From: Dyella acidisoli
GTDB lineage: Bacteria; Pseudomonadota; Gammaproteobacteria; Xanthomonadales; Rhodanobacteraceae
DNA length: 64,000 nt
Assembly (NCBI RefSeq): GCF_030160295.1
Contig: NZ_BSOB01000006.1
Coordinates: 86,600-150,599, forward strand
Direction of reading: 5' to 3'
Shown: positions 43,375 to 50,557 of the stretch, piece by piece
Position numbering within the stretch: position 1 is the stretch's first letter
How the letters are laid out: the number at the start of each line of letters is the position of its first letter
Notes under the pieces: model-generated
Seen by the model: only the letters and a program-made list of their open reading frames with translations
Told to the model about the DNA's origin: nothing
Databases searched by the model: none
Position numbers and translations under genes: made by a program

Positions 43375-43593
43375 ATGCGTTCCATTCTGCTCATTCTTGG
43401 GCTCGTGCTTCTGGTCGGCGGCTTGTGGGTAGTGTTCGGCCACGCCAGCTATACGCAAACCGATACCTTGCTCCAGATCGGGTCGGCCAAGTTCACCGCT
43501 ACGCAAGACAAGGCGATTCCACAGTGGCTGGGTATCAGCGGCATCGTGGTGGGTGCGCTGCTGGCACTGGGTGGACTGTTTTCGAAGCGGTAA
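43375..43593 (+). CDS. Small two-helix membrane protein, unknown function
   Basis: The 72-aa protein has two hydrophobic segments (residues 4-22 'ILLILGLVLLVGGLWVVFG' and about 50-68 'LGISGIVVGALLALGGLF') separated by a polar loop, and ends in a basic 'SKR'. I do not recognise the family with certainty; small DUF3185-like proteins have this layout. It lies alone between the OprD terminator and the LPMO gene and has no evident partner. Confidence 0.65.
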   Translation: MRSILLILGLVLLVGGLWVVFGHASYTQTDTLLQIGSAKFTATQDKAIPQWLGISGIVVGALLALGGLFSKR

Positions 43594-44045
43594 TTGCAGC
43601 CCTCTCTCTTCGCGTTTACTGCGCCCGTCATTCCAGCACAAGGTTGATACGCGGAAAGCGCACATGGGCATGTCAGCTTTGAGGCGCAAGGAACGCAGCC
43701 TTATCGTGCGAAGCACACAAAGCTTGTTTGGATATTGAATGCTTCGCCCGCCGCGGGGCAGGCCGTTGCGCGTAGTCATTGTGAAGGAAACCGCTTCACT
43801 TCTCGACGAATGCTATACATAAAAGCGCTTACAGTCGCCGCGTTTTGCGACTTGCCTGCAGGGATATACAAAGTCGGCATTTAAAATCGGCGTTTAAGGT
43901 GACGCGGAATAAACGTTGCTGCCGCCGGGGGATTCCACACCGCTGGATCGCGCTCTCGAATCCGGGAGCGATAACAAGTTAATGCAACGGCTGAAAAACC
44001 GGATGCTTTTCCCTGTTATTTCATCTACGGTACAAGGAGGATTCC
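43594..44045. other. 452-bp upstream region of the LPMO gene
   Basis: No credible gene is visible. The region becomes AT-richer after 43780 (for example GCTATACATAAAAGCGC and CATTTAAAATCGGCG, possible promoter parts). It has a small dyad CGCTCTC/GGGAGCG (43951-43970) and ends with a perfect ribosome-binding site AAGGAGG at 44034-44040. A long regulated leader for the LPMO is possible but unproven. Confidence 0.45.
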
Positions 44046-45650
44046 ATGAGCAAAATCATGGAGGTTCGAATTCCCGGACCATACAGGTGGTGGCGACTGT
44101 TAGCCCGACTCTGCTCGGTCGCACTCTTGGCCTGCACGATCATCACTCCCTTCCGGCAAGCCGTCGCGCACGGCGCCGTGGGAGTTCCGATTTCCCGGCA
44201 ATATCAATGCCGCCTCGAAGGAGGCTACCACTCGGGCAACCCTTCGCAGATTCCGAGCCCCGATTGCAGACAGGCGTACATCGAAAGTGGGGGCACGAGC
44301 GGTGGCTGGTGGCCCTTCCAGCAATGGAACGAAGTTTCCGCCAATCCTCTTGGCTGGGGCGACAATGAGGAAGAACTAAAAAAGGCGGTTCCCGACGGGC
44401 TACTGTGTGCTGCCGGCGATCCTCGAAAGGCAGGCCTCGACAGAACGCCAGCTACGTTATGGCGAAAGACCAAAGTGACCCCGAAGGATGGGAAGGTCGA
44501 CGTGGTCTGGGAAAATACGCAGGACCATAACCCAGCCACCATGCGCATCTATATCAGCAAAGCCTCCTACGATCCTTCACGTCCACTGCACTGGGCCGAT
44601 CTGCAGAAAATTTACGAAGGGCCTGCGCCTACTCCCATTCCCGCCCATGGCGAGGGGCATCTGCCAGGCGACATCCAAAGCTTTTATGTCCTTCGCGTAC
44701 CGATTCCGGCAAATCGCACCGGCGATGCGGTGCTATACAGCTACTGGCAGCGCAGGGATACCGGCAACGAAGGCTTTTTCAACTGCAGCGATATCACTAT
44801 TGGACCGGATGAAGGCAACCCAGGTTTCCCCTGGTTCCAGGAAGGACCCTATCTTCCCCATGGCTTTGCACCCAAGGTCGACGACCTGGTTCGCTTTCGT
44901 GTGATGGGTGGCAGCCCCAAAGGACTGGAAGTGGTGGACCTCTATCATCCGATCACACCGCAAAACGTCCAGCCCGCCATCTGGGCGAAGGAGCTGGCCG
45001 ACACGTTGAACACCCAGCATCAGCAATATGTCCAGATCGGCGTGCGTGTTGGCGACACGATTCACTACGACGCCGATCATCTCGAGAAAAACTCGGTGTG
45101 GCTCAAGGCCAACTACAGCAGCGCCATGAGCATCATCCCCGGCACGCCTCCGGAGCCAGGCAAACCGATTGCCCACATCGCCGGCCCGAACACCGTACAG
45201 GAAGGCGCTTCAGCCACTTTCTCCGGAGAGCAATCCCAGGGTGACGGACTCACCTATCGTTGGGCACTACCGTATTTCGAGCCCAATAGCGGAACGACCC
45301 CGACGATTGCAGCAAAAGCCCTGCACCCACCGAAGTCGGGCTGGGTGGATATCTCGCTGACCGTGACCGACAGCCACGGCAACCAGGCCATCACCCATGA
45401 ATCGGTCATCATCGTTCCCGGAGGCTCCCAGCCCACCTATCCCAACTGGCGTCGACAGGACGTAGGAAGCTATTCGGCCAGTACGAAGGTGACAGGACTG
45501 GACGGGAAGGTGTGGGAATGCAAGGTGCAGGCATGGTGCCAGCAGCCGGTTCCCAATGGCTGGAGCGATAACAGCTGGCCCTATGCGGCGGGAAGCGAAG
45601 CGGCACATGCATCTGGAAACCTCGCCTGGACGCTTGTATCCGGAAAATAA
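44046..45650 (+). CDS. Secreted lytic polysaccharide monooxygenase (AA10) with PKD-like domain and chitin-binding module
   Basis: The 534-aa protein has a signal peptide cleaved after Ala41, exposing His42 ('HGAVGVPISRQYQC'), the N-terminal His of the copper histidine brace. The second brace residue is probably His161 ('DHNPATMRIYISK'), and the motif 'EGFFNCSDITIG' provides the axial aromatic. After the AA10 domain and a ~110-residue linker domain come a PKD/Ig-like domain (~375-460, 'ISLTVTDSHGNQAITHESVI') and a C-terminal CBM5/12- or CBM73-like module (~470-534, with 'VWECKVQAWCQQPVPNGWSD'). The enzyme should oxidatively cleave chitin or cellulose. It has a perfect AAGGAGG site 5 nt upstream and stands alone. 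Confidence 0.9.
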   Translation: MSKIMEVRIPGPYRWWRLLARLCSVALLACTIITPFRQAVAHGAVGVPISRQYQCRLEGGYHSGNPSQIPSPDCRQAYIESGGTSGGWWPFQQWNEVSANPLGWGDNEEELKKAVPDGLLCAAGDPRKAGLDRTPATLWRKTKVTPKDGKVDVVWENTQDHNPATMRIYISKASYDPSRPLHWADLQKIYEGPAPTPIPAHGEGHLPGDIQSFYVLRVPIPANRTGDAVLYSYWQRRDTGNEGFFNCSDITIGPDEGNPGFPWFQEGPYLPHGFAPKVDDLVRFRVMGGSPKGLEVVDLYHPITPQNVQPAIWAKELADTLNTQHQQYVQIGVRVGDTIHYDADHLEKNSVWLKANYSSAMSIIPGTPPEPGKPIAHIAGPNTVQEGASATFSGEQSQGDGLTYRWALPYFEPNSGTTPTIAAKALHPPKSGWVDISLTVTDSHGNQAITHESVIIVPGGSQPTYPNWRRQDVGSYSASTKVTGLDGKVWECKVQAWCQQPVPNGWSDNSWPYAAGSEAAHASGNLAWTLVSGK

Positions 45651-45680
45651 TGACCGCTGCGGTAAACGGCCGCCCTTGAT

Positions 45681-45708
45681 GGCGGCAAGCACGTACGTGC
45701 CTGCCGCC
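45681..45708. terminator. Long hairpin after the LPMO gene
   Basis: GGCGGCA and TGCCGCC flank the inner palindrome GCACGTACGTGC, giving an almost perfect 28-nt dyad 30 nt after the stop. No T-run follows, so it may protect the 3' end rather than terminate. Confidence 0.45.
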
Positions 45709-45848
45709 TCAAGCAGCGATCGAAAAGCGAGATTGATGCGCGCCACTGGAGATTAGGACCATGGCACGGATGCCGTCTGCAGCGGATACGCGATCCACTC
45801 GCGAACAAACGTAGGTTTCGCACAAGGAACATCCTTCCGCTTGGCGGC

Positions 45849-45854
45849 TACAAT
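45849..45854 (+). promoter_or_regulatory. Probable -10 box of uvrD, implying a leaderless mRNA
   Basis: TACAAT ends 7 nt before the ATG at 45862, so transcription would begin at or one base before the start codon. There is no Shine-Dalgarno sequence. The -35 is weak. Same layout as polA. Confidence 0.42.
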
Positions 45855-45861
45855 TCCACGG

Positions 45862-48165
45862 ATGGATGTCTCTTACCTGATCGAATCGCTCAACGACGCG
45901 CAGCGCGAAGCCGTCTGCGCGTCACCCGGCCACTACCTGGTCCTCGCCGGCGCAGGCTCCGGCAAAACCCGCGTGCTCACCCACCGCATCGGCTGGCTCA
46001 ACCAGGTCGAGCGCGTTCCGACGTGGGCGATCCTCGCCGTTACGTTCACCAACAAAGCCGCGGGTGAAATGCGCGCGCGCCTGGACAACCTGATTCCCGG
46101 CGGCACACAAGGGCTCACCGTAGGCACCTTCCACGGCATCGCGCATCGCCTGCTGCGCCGTCACTGGCGCGAAGCGGGTTTGCCGGAGAGCTTCCAGATT
46201 CTCGATGCCGACGATCAACAGCGCATGGTGAAGCGCGTGGTCGCCGGTCTTGGTCTGGATGAAGCGCGCTTTCCACCACGCCAGGCCGCTTGGCAGATCA
46301 ACAGCTGGAAAGACGAAGGCAAGCGCCCCGAAAACATCGAAGCTGGCCAACATCCGGTTACACGCACGCTCGTGCAGATTTATCAGGCCTATGAAGACGC
46401 CTGTCGTCGCGCCGGCCTGGTGGATTTTGCCGAGCTGCTACTGCGCGCGCACGAACTGTGGCTGAAACAACCGGCTGTATTGGAGCATTACCAGCAGCGC
46501 TGGCGCTATCTGTTGATCGACGAATTCCAGGACACCAATGCGCTGCAATACGCGTGGATTCGCGTGCTCGCCGGTCGTACCGGGCAGACGTTCGTAGTCG
46601 GCGACGACGACCAGGCCATCTACGGCTGGCGCGGCGCGAAAGTGGAGAACGTGCAGCAGTTCCTGCGCGATTTCCCCGGCGCACGCACGATCAAGCTGGA
46701 GCAGAACTACCGCTCCACGTCCACCATTCTGAAAGCGGCCAACAGCGTGATCGAACGCAATGGCCACCGCCTCGGCAAGCAGCTATGGACGGCCGGCGAG
46801 GAAGGTGAACGCATCGCCGTGTACGCCGCCTATAACGAACAGGACGAAGCGCGCTTCGTAATCGAGCGCATCCGCGAATACGTCGCCGAACACGGCGATG
46901 CGAAAGATTGCGCGATTCTCTACCGCTCCAACGCGCAATCGCGCAACTTCGAAGAACAGCTGATCCAGCACGATGTTCCCTATCGCGTGTACGGTGGCCT
47001 GCGCTTCTTCGAGCGCGCGGAAATCAAGGATGCGCTGTCTTATCTTCGCCTCACCGCCAATCGCCACGACGATGCGGCGTTCGAGCGCGCGGTGAACACG
47101 CCGCCGCGCGGCATCGGCGACCGCACGCTGGACGTGCTGCGTCGACGTGCGCGTGGTGAAGGTTCGTCGATGTGGGAAGCAACGCTGAGCGAGCTTACCG
47201 GCGGCACTGAATTGGCCGGCCGCGCGAAAAATGCGGTGAAAGCTTTTCTAACCATGATCGATGAGATGGCACGCGCTTTTCAGCCCCTCTCCCCCCGGGA
47301 GAGGGGTTGGGGTGAGGGTGCGAACTTGCCAAATGCAACAACTCCAAATTTGCTCGCTCCGCCCGAACCCTCACCCCCAGCCCCTCTCCCGGGGGGAGAG
47401 GGGAGTAGTGCACTCTCCCTCGCCGAACAAATCGACCACGCCATTACCCAAACCGGCCTGCGCGACTTCTACGAAAAAGACAGCCGCGGCAATGCCGAAT
47501 CGCGCGTGGAAAACCTGGACGAACTGGTCAACGTCGCCAGCCGCTTCGAACTCACACCGGATGACATCGAAGCAGGCTTGAGCGAACTCTCCGCGTTCCT
47601 GTCGCATGCGGCATTGGAAGCAGGCGAAGGCCAAGGCGAATCCTGGGACAACTGTGTGCAGCTGATGACACTGCATTCGGCCAAAGGCCTGGAGTTTCCA
47701 CTCGTATTCCTGGTCGGCCTGGAAGAAGGCCTGTTTCCCAGCCAGCGCTCTGTGGAAGACGAAGGGCGACTGGAAGAAGAACGCCGCCTCGCCTACGTCG
47801 GCATCACACGCGCACGCCAGCGCCTCTTCATCACCCATGCGGAATCGCGCCGTATGCACGGCACGGAAATGCTGTCGCGTCCGTCCCGCTTCCTGGGTGA
47901 AGTACCACCTTCCCTGCTCGACGAAGTACGTCCGCGCGTACAAGTCAGTCGCCCGTTGTACGCCGGCCGTTTCGCGGAACCCGCACCGTCGTTGCAAGAA
48001 GATCTGCCAGTCAAACTGGGCCAGCGCGTGAGCCATCCAAGTTTCGGCGAAGGCGTGATCGTGAGCGCCGAAGGCAGCGGTGCACACACACGCCTGCAGG
48101 TGAACTTTGAAAGCGCCGGCAGCAAATGGTTGGTGGCGGCTTACGCCAAGCTCACACCACTGTAG
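45862..48165 (+). CDS. uvrD: DNA helicase II (UvrD) with REP-derived insertion
   Basis: UvrD unwinds DNA in nucleotide excision and mismatch repair. The 767-aa protein has motif I 'LAGAGSGKTRVLTHR', II 'LLIDEFQDTNALQYAWI', III 'VVGDDDQAIYGWRGA', IV 'IKLEQNYRST', V 'LMTLHSAKGLEFPLVFLVGL' and VI 'RRLAYVGITRARQRLF', and a C-terminal tail ending 'KWLVAAYAKLTPL'. Residues ~474-515 ('QPLSPRERGWGEGANLPN' onward, rich in Pro and Gly) are encoded by an inverted REP pair that keeps the frame. They lie between 'MIDEMARAF' and 'SLAEQIDHAITQTGLRDFYE', where related helicases have a short linker. Domains on both sides look intact, so the gene is probably functional. Confidence 0.95.
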   Translation: MDVSYLIESLNDAQREAVCASPGHYLVLAGAGSGKTRVLTHRIGWLNQVERVPTWAILAVTFTNKAAGEMRARLDNLIPGGTQGLTVGTFHGIAHRLLRRHWREAGLPESFQILDADDQQRMVKRVVAGLGLDEARFPPRQAAWQINSWKDEGKRPENIEAGQHPVTRTLVQIYQAYEDACRRAGLVDFAELLLRAHELWLKQPAVLEHYQQRWRYLLIDEFQDTNALQYAWIRVLAGRTGQTFVVGDDDQAIYGWRGAKVENVQQFLRDFPGARTIKLEQNYRSTSTILKAANSVIERNGHRLGKQLWTAGEEGERIAVYAAYNEQDEARFVIERIREYVAEHGDAKDCAILYRSNAQSRNFEEQLIQHDVPYRVYGGLRFFERAEIKDALSYLRLTANRHDDAAFERAVNTPPRGIGDRTLDVLRRRARGEGSSMWEATLSELTGGTELAGRAKNAVKAFLTMIDEMARAFQPLSPRERGWGEGANLPNATTPNLLAPPEPSPPAPLPGGEGSSALSLAEQIDHAITQTGLRDFYEKDSRGNAESRVENLDELVNVASRFELTPDDIEAGLSELSAFLSHAALEAGEGQGESWDNCVQLMTLHSAKGLEFPLVFLVGLEEGLFPSQRSVEDEGRLEEERRLAYVGITRARQRLFITHAESRRMHGTEMLSRPSRFLGEVPPSLLDEVRPRVQVSRPLYAGRFAEPAPSLQEDLPVKLGQRVSHPSFGEGVIVSAEGSGAHTRLQVNFESAGSKWLVAAYAKLTPL
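47284..47403. repeat. REP pair inside the uvrD reading frame
   Basis: The hairpin CCCCTCTCCCCCCGGGAGAG (47284-, stem closing at 47306) followed by TTGGGGTGAGGG faces CCCTCACCCCCAG and a second hairpin ending at 47403. The intervening ~48 bp are AT-richer. It belongs to the family seen at 9674-9796 and 57125-57280. The insertion has no stop codon in the uvrD frame. Confidence 0.85.
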
Positions 48166-48178
48166 GGATGGCACACGG

Positions 48179-48745
48179 ATGAACCAGCAGCCTTTTCGCG
48201 AACTGCGCCGCGAGCTCGGCCACTTCCAGCAACAGCTGCAGGACGTCTATCAACGCCTGCCATGGAGTCATCGTCTAATCAACGGCTTGTCATTAGCTGT
48301 GCAGACGCTGATCGCCGCGAGTCTCGGTTACGGGCTGGGCCTGTTATTGCACACACAGCAGGCGTTTTGGGGCGCACTCACCGCCATCGCAGTGACGCAG
48401 CAGAGCTACATCGACACGCGTAAATCATCGATCGATCAGGTGATCGGCGCTGCGATAGGCGCAACGATCGCCATCTCCGCTTCGTACCTCGCGCAAGACA
48501 ACTACTTTGTCTATGCGATCACCATGGCCATCTCGATCGTGCTGTGCTGGCTGTTCAACATCGGTAGCGCCGGCAAGCTCAGCGCCACCACCGTCACCAT
48601 CGTGATGCTGGTACCGCACAACGGCCCGTTCTGGACGATTGCGCTCACGCGCCTGGGCGAAGTCACTATCGGTATCGCCAGCGCATTGCTGGTAACAGGG
48701 ATAGCACACAAGCTGGAGAAACTCTGGCTTGACGAAAAACCGTAG
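48179..48745 (+). CDS. FUSC/aromatic-acid-exporter-like membrane protein
   Basis: The 188-aa protein has a charged N-terminal helix (residues 1-30) and about five to six membrane helices. Family-like segments are 'FWGALTAIAVTQQSYIDTRK' and 'DQVIGAAIGATIAISASYLA', and it ends with a short cytoplasmic tail ('KLEKLWLDEKP'). The 'W.A.TA..V.Q......S...R..G...G' pattern is that of the FUSC/DUF939 family of efflux-like proteins. It starts 13 nt after uvrD and may be co-transcribed. Substrate unknown. Confidence 0.78.
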   Translation: MNQQPFRELRRELGHFQQQLQDVYQRLPWSHRLINGLSLAVQTLIAASLGYGLGLLLHTQQAFWGALTAIAVTQQSYIDTRKSSIDQVIGAAIGATIAISASYLAQDNYFVYAITMAISIVLCWLFNIGSAGKLSATTVTIVMLVPHNGPFWTIALTRLGEVTIGIASALLVTGIAHKLEKLWLDEKP

Positions 48746-48788
48746 GCTGGATTGCTCCGGATTTGATCCAGGAGCCATCCAACCTACG
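48741..48788. repeat. GTAGG...CCTAC hairpin between convergent genes
   Basis: CGTAGGCTGGATTGCTCC pairs with GGAGCCATCCAACCTACG (15 of 18 positions) around a 12-nt loop. The ends (GTAGG-TGG) recall the perfect repeat at 13144-13220. Both stand between the ends of convergent genes, here the FUSC-like and beta-helix genes. Confidence 0.65.
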
Positions 48789-48822
48789 TGACTATCTGTG
48801 AAACAAACGCAAGGCAACAGGA

Positions 48823-49917
48823 CTACTGATTCCAATCCGTGTCGGAGAGACTTGGCCAACCCTGATCCGTCCATTGCGGCACCCAATATCTGCCGCTGTC
48901 CGAAGCAGGCGTGTAGCCACTTCCTGGCACTACATAGAAGGTGTTGTTGCGCCAGATATTGTTGAGGCTACTTCTCCAATAACCATCGCCGTCATAAGCG
49001 ATATACAGGGCGCTATTGGTTGGCATCAGGTCGGTTCCGAACACATTTCCGGTAAACGTGTCATTCGTGTTGCCATCACCGACTCCACCAAAATCCACCG
49101 TGTTGTGCCAACCGGAAACATAGTTGTTGGTCACGGTCACGTGATCGTAGCCCTGGGTGTCGTACTGTAGCGCTATGCCCTCGTTGTTTGCTTCCGACAC
49201 GATGGTGTTGTGGTTGATGGTGAGATAACTCACGCCGTCGCCATCGCTGGACAAGATGCCATCGGTGTGATCAATGCCACCACCGTCTTGGCGTGCGTCG
49301 TGAATGTATGAATCACTGATCGTTACCGGCTGTGTTTGATTTGAAAGGCCGATTTGCGCTGCTGCGGCCAAGCCCCAAAAATCCGAGTGGTCAACTGAAA
49401 AGGCGCCAGCACCGTAGCCGCTATCTGGCGCCTCGACCTGATTGATTCCGTATTCCACGCCCTGCTCGTACGTCACTGGCAAGGACGTAATCCCGGATGG
49501 CCGGAAAGTAGAGTAGGAGAACCGAATGCGATCGCCATTCGCGTATTGCACGACAGCCTGGCTACCATTGTCCGCGCCGTTGAAATTCGACTCGAATAAG
49601 CAACCAATAAATGTAACGTCAGTGGGCGTGCCCGGAACGCCTGCCGTACCTATCTTCAACCCATTTGGAAAGTAGCAATATTTGTAGGTCTTTCCGCTTT
49701 GAATCGGACCGGAACATTCCGTGCCGTTTGGAATTTCGGAATACGTGGTGTATGTCCCCGGATAATTCGGTTCGGCCTGATATCCGCTGTTGGACGCATT
49801 GGGCCATCCGGGCGGTGGCTGAGCGACTACAGCGGCGGCGATACCGCTATAGCCGATGACGCATACAGGTAACAATCGAGCGATGAGATTCATTGGCCTT
49901 GAATGTCTGACTTCCAT
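48823..49917 (-). CDS. Secreted right-handed beta-helix protein, unknown function
   Basis: The 364-aa protein has a signal peptide (ending 'IAAAVVA' near residue 32) and then repeating short beta-strand coils rich in Asn, Asp and Gly. Examples are 'GDGVSYLTINHNTIVSEANN', 'YDHVTVTNNYVSGWHN' and 'NTNDTFTGNVFGTDL', the pattern of parallel beta-helix (pectate-lyase-like) proteins. I see no clear catalytic motif, so it could be a polysaccharide lyase or a binding protein. ATG 49917 has GGAG 6 nt upstream; ATG 49893 is an alternative that still leaves a signal peptide. It stands alone between the FUSC-like gene and the kdp operon. Confidence 0.72.
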   Translation of the reverse strand: MEVRHSRPMNLIARLLPVCVIGYSGIAAAVVAQPPPGWPNASNSGYQAEPNYPGTYTTYSEIPNGTECSGPIQSGKTYKYCYFPNGLKIGTAGVPGTPTDVTFIGCLFESNFNGADNGSQAVVQYANGDRIRFSYSTFRPSGITSLPVTYEQGVEYGINQVEAPDSGYGAGAFSVDHSDFWGLAAAAQIGLSNQTQPVTISDSYIHDARQDGGGIDHTDGILSSDGDGVSYLTINHNTIVSEANNEGIALQYDTQGYDHVTVTNNYVSGWHNTVDFGGVGDGNTNDTFTGNVFGTDLMPTNSALYIAYDGDGYWRSSLNNIWRNNTFYVVPGSGYTPASDSGRYWVPQWTDQGWPSLSDTDWNQ

Positions 49918-50335
49918 CGTCTGCTCCGTGGTCGAGTGTCGTTCACCTAATAACCGCGGGACAGACTAGCTTCGTCAAATGGGTTGAAGTGTGATCCGAT
50001 CGCCTACCTGAATACGGGCCAGGTAATGAAAACAACGCAGTCATGACCAGCGTGATGTCGCTGATCATGGTTTTGCTGCTCGAAGCTTTGTGAGCTGGGG
50101 TGCAAACCCCAATGTCGCGATACGACACGCGTGGCAGTGTTGGTGTTTACATCCCAAACCTGCGCGCCATCGCCACAACCCATGCGAAAACAAGGCCATA
50201 CGCCGCATAGGCCAGCACAGAGTTCCCTCAGGACATAAAAATTTACGCGTTCTTTATGCGAGGCGCTGTTTTCGCTACCCGCTTCTTATACGCCGATGCC
50301 TACAGTTCGCAGCTGAGAGGCATCGAGCGACATCC
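49918..50335. other. 418-bp region upstream of the kdp operon
   Basis: This region must contain the divergent promoters of the beta-helix gene and the kdp operon. An AT-rich segment near 50230 (ACATAAAAATTTACGCGTTC) is the best candidate for a KdpE-responsive promoter. No gene or strong repeat is visible. The KdpE assignment is inferred from AT-rich character and position. Confidence 0.4.
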
Positions 50336-50425
50336 ATGGACTTTATCTACTTGCTCTTCGGCTTTGTGCTGGCTGCGGCCACGCTTGGCTTTCTGCTGCT
50401 CTGCGACCGCCTGGGGCCACGTTGA
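50336..50425 (+). CDS. 29-aa single-pass membrane peptide at the head of the kdp operon
   Basis: The peptide is one hydrophobic helix ('DFIYLLFGFVLAAATLGFLL') followed by a polar tail ('CDRLGPR'). Similar tiny proteins ending in a C-[ED]-R-L motif are, from memory, often found just before kdpF/kdpA in bacterial kdp operons. It lies 39 nt before kdpF. It could be a second KdpF-like stabilising peptide for the KdpABC complex. Coding status rests on hydrophobic composition and context only. Confidence 0.6.
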   Translation: MDFIYLLFGFVLAAATLGFLLLCDRLGPR

Positions 50426-50464
50426 CCGCATTCGCGGCGGCGATTTCATAACGGAGCGAATCCC

Positions 50465-50557
50465 ATGAACTTCTTCTACGGACTGGCTGCCGCCATCGCG
50501 GTGGCTTTGACGGTTTACTTGTGCGTGGCATTGCTGAAACCGGAGTGGTTCGAATGA
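50465..50557 (+). CDS. kdpF: KdpF, small subunit of the potassium-transporting ATPase
   Basis: The 30-aa peptide has one membrane helix ('FFYGLAAAIAVALTVYLCVA') followed by 'LLKPEWFE', the typical KdpF form ('YL..ALL.PE.F'). KdpF stabilises the KdpABC complex in the inner membrane. Its stop overlaps the kdpA start (ATGA at 50554-50557), showing translational coupling. GGAG lies upstream of its ATG. Confidence 0.88.
   Translation: MNFFYGLAAAIAVALTVYLCVALLKPEWFE

Noticed and set aside
43780..44045. Riboswitch in the long region before the LPMO gene
   Set aside because: Only one weak dyad is visible and no known aptamer core could be recognised.
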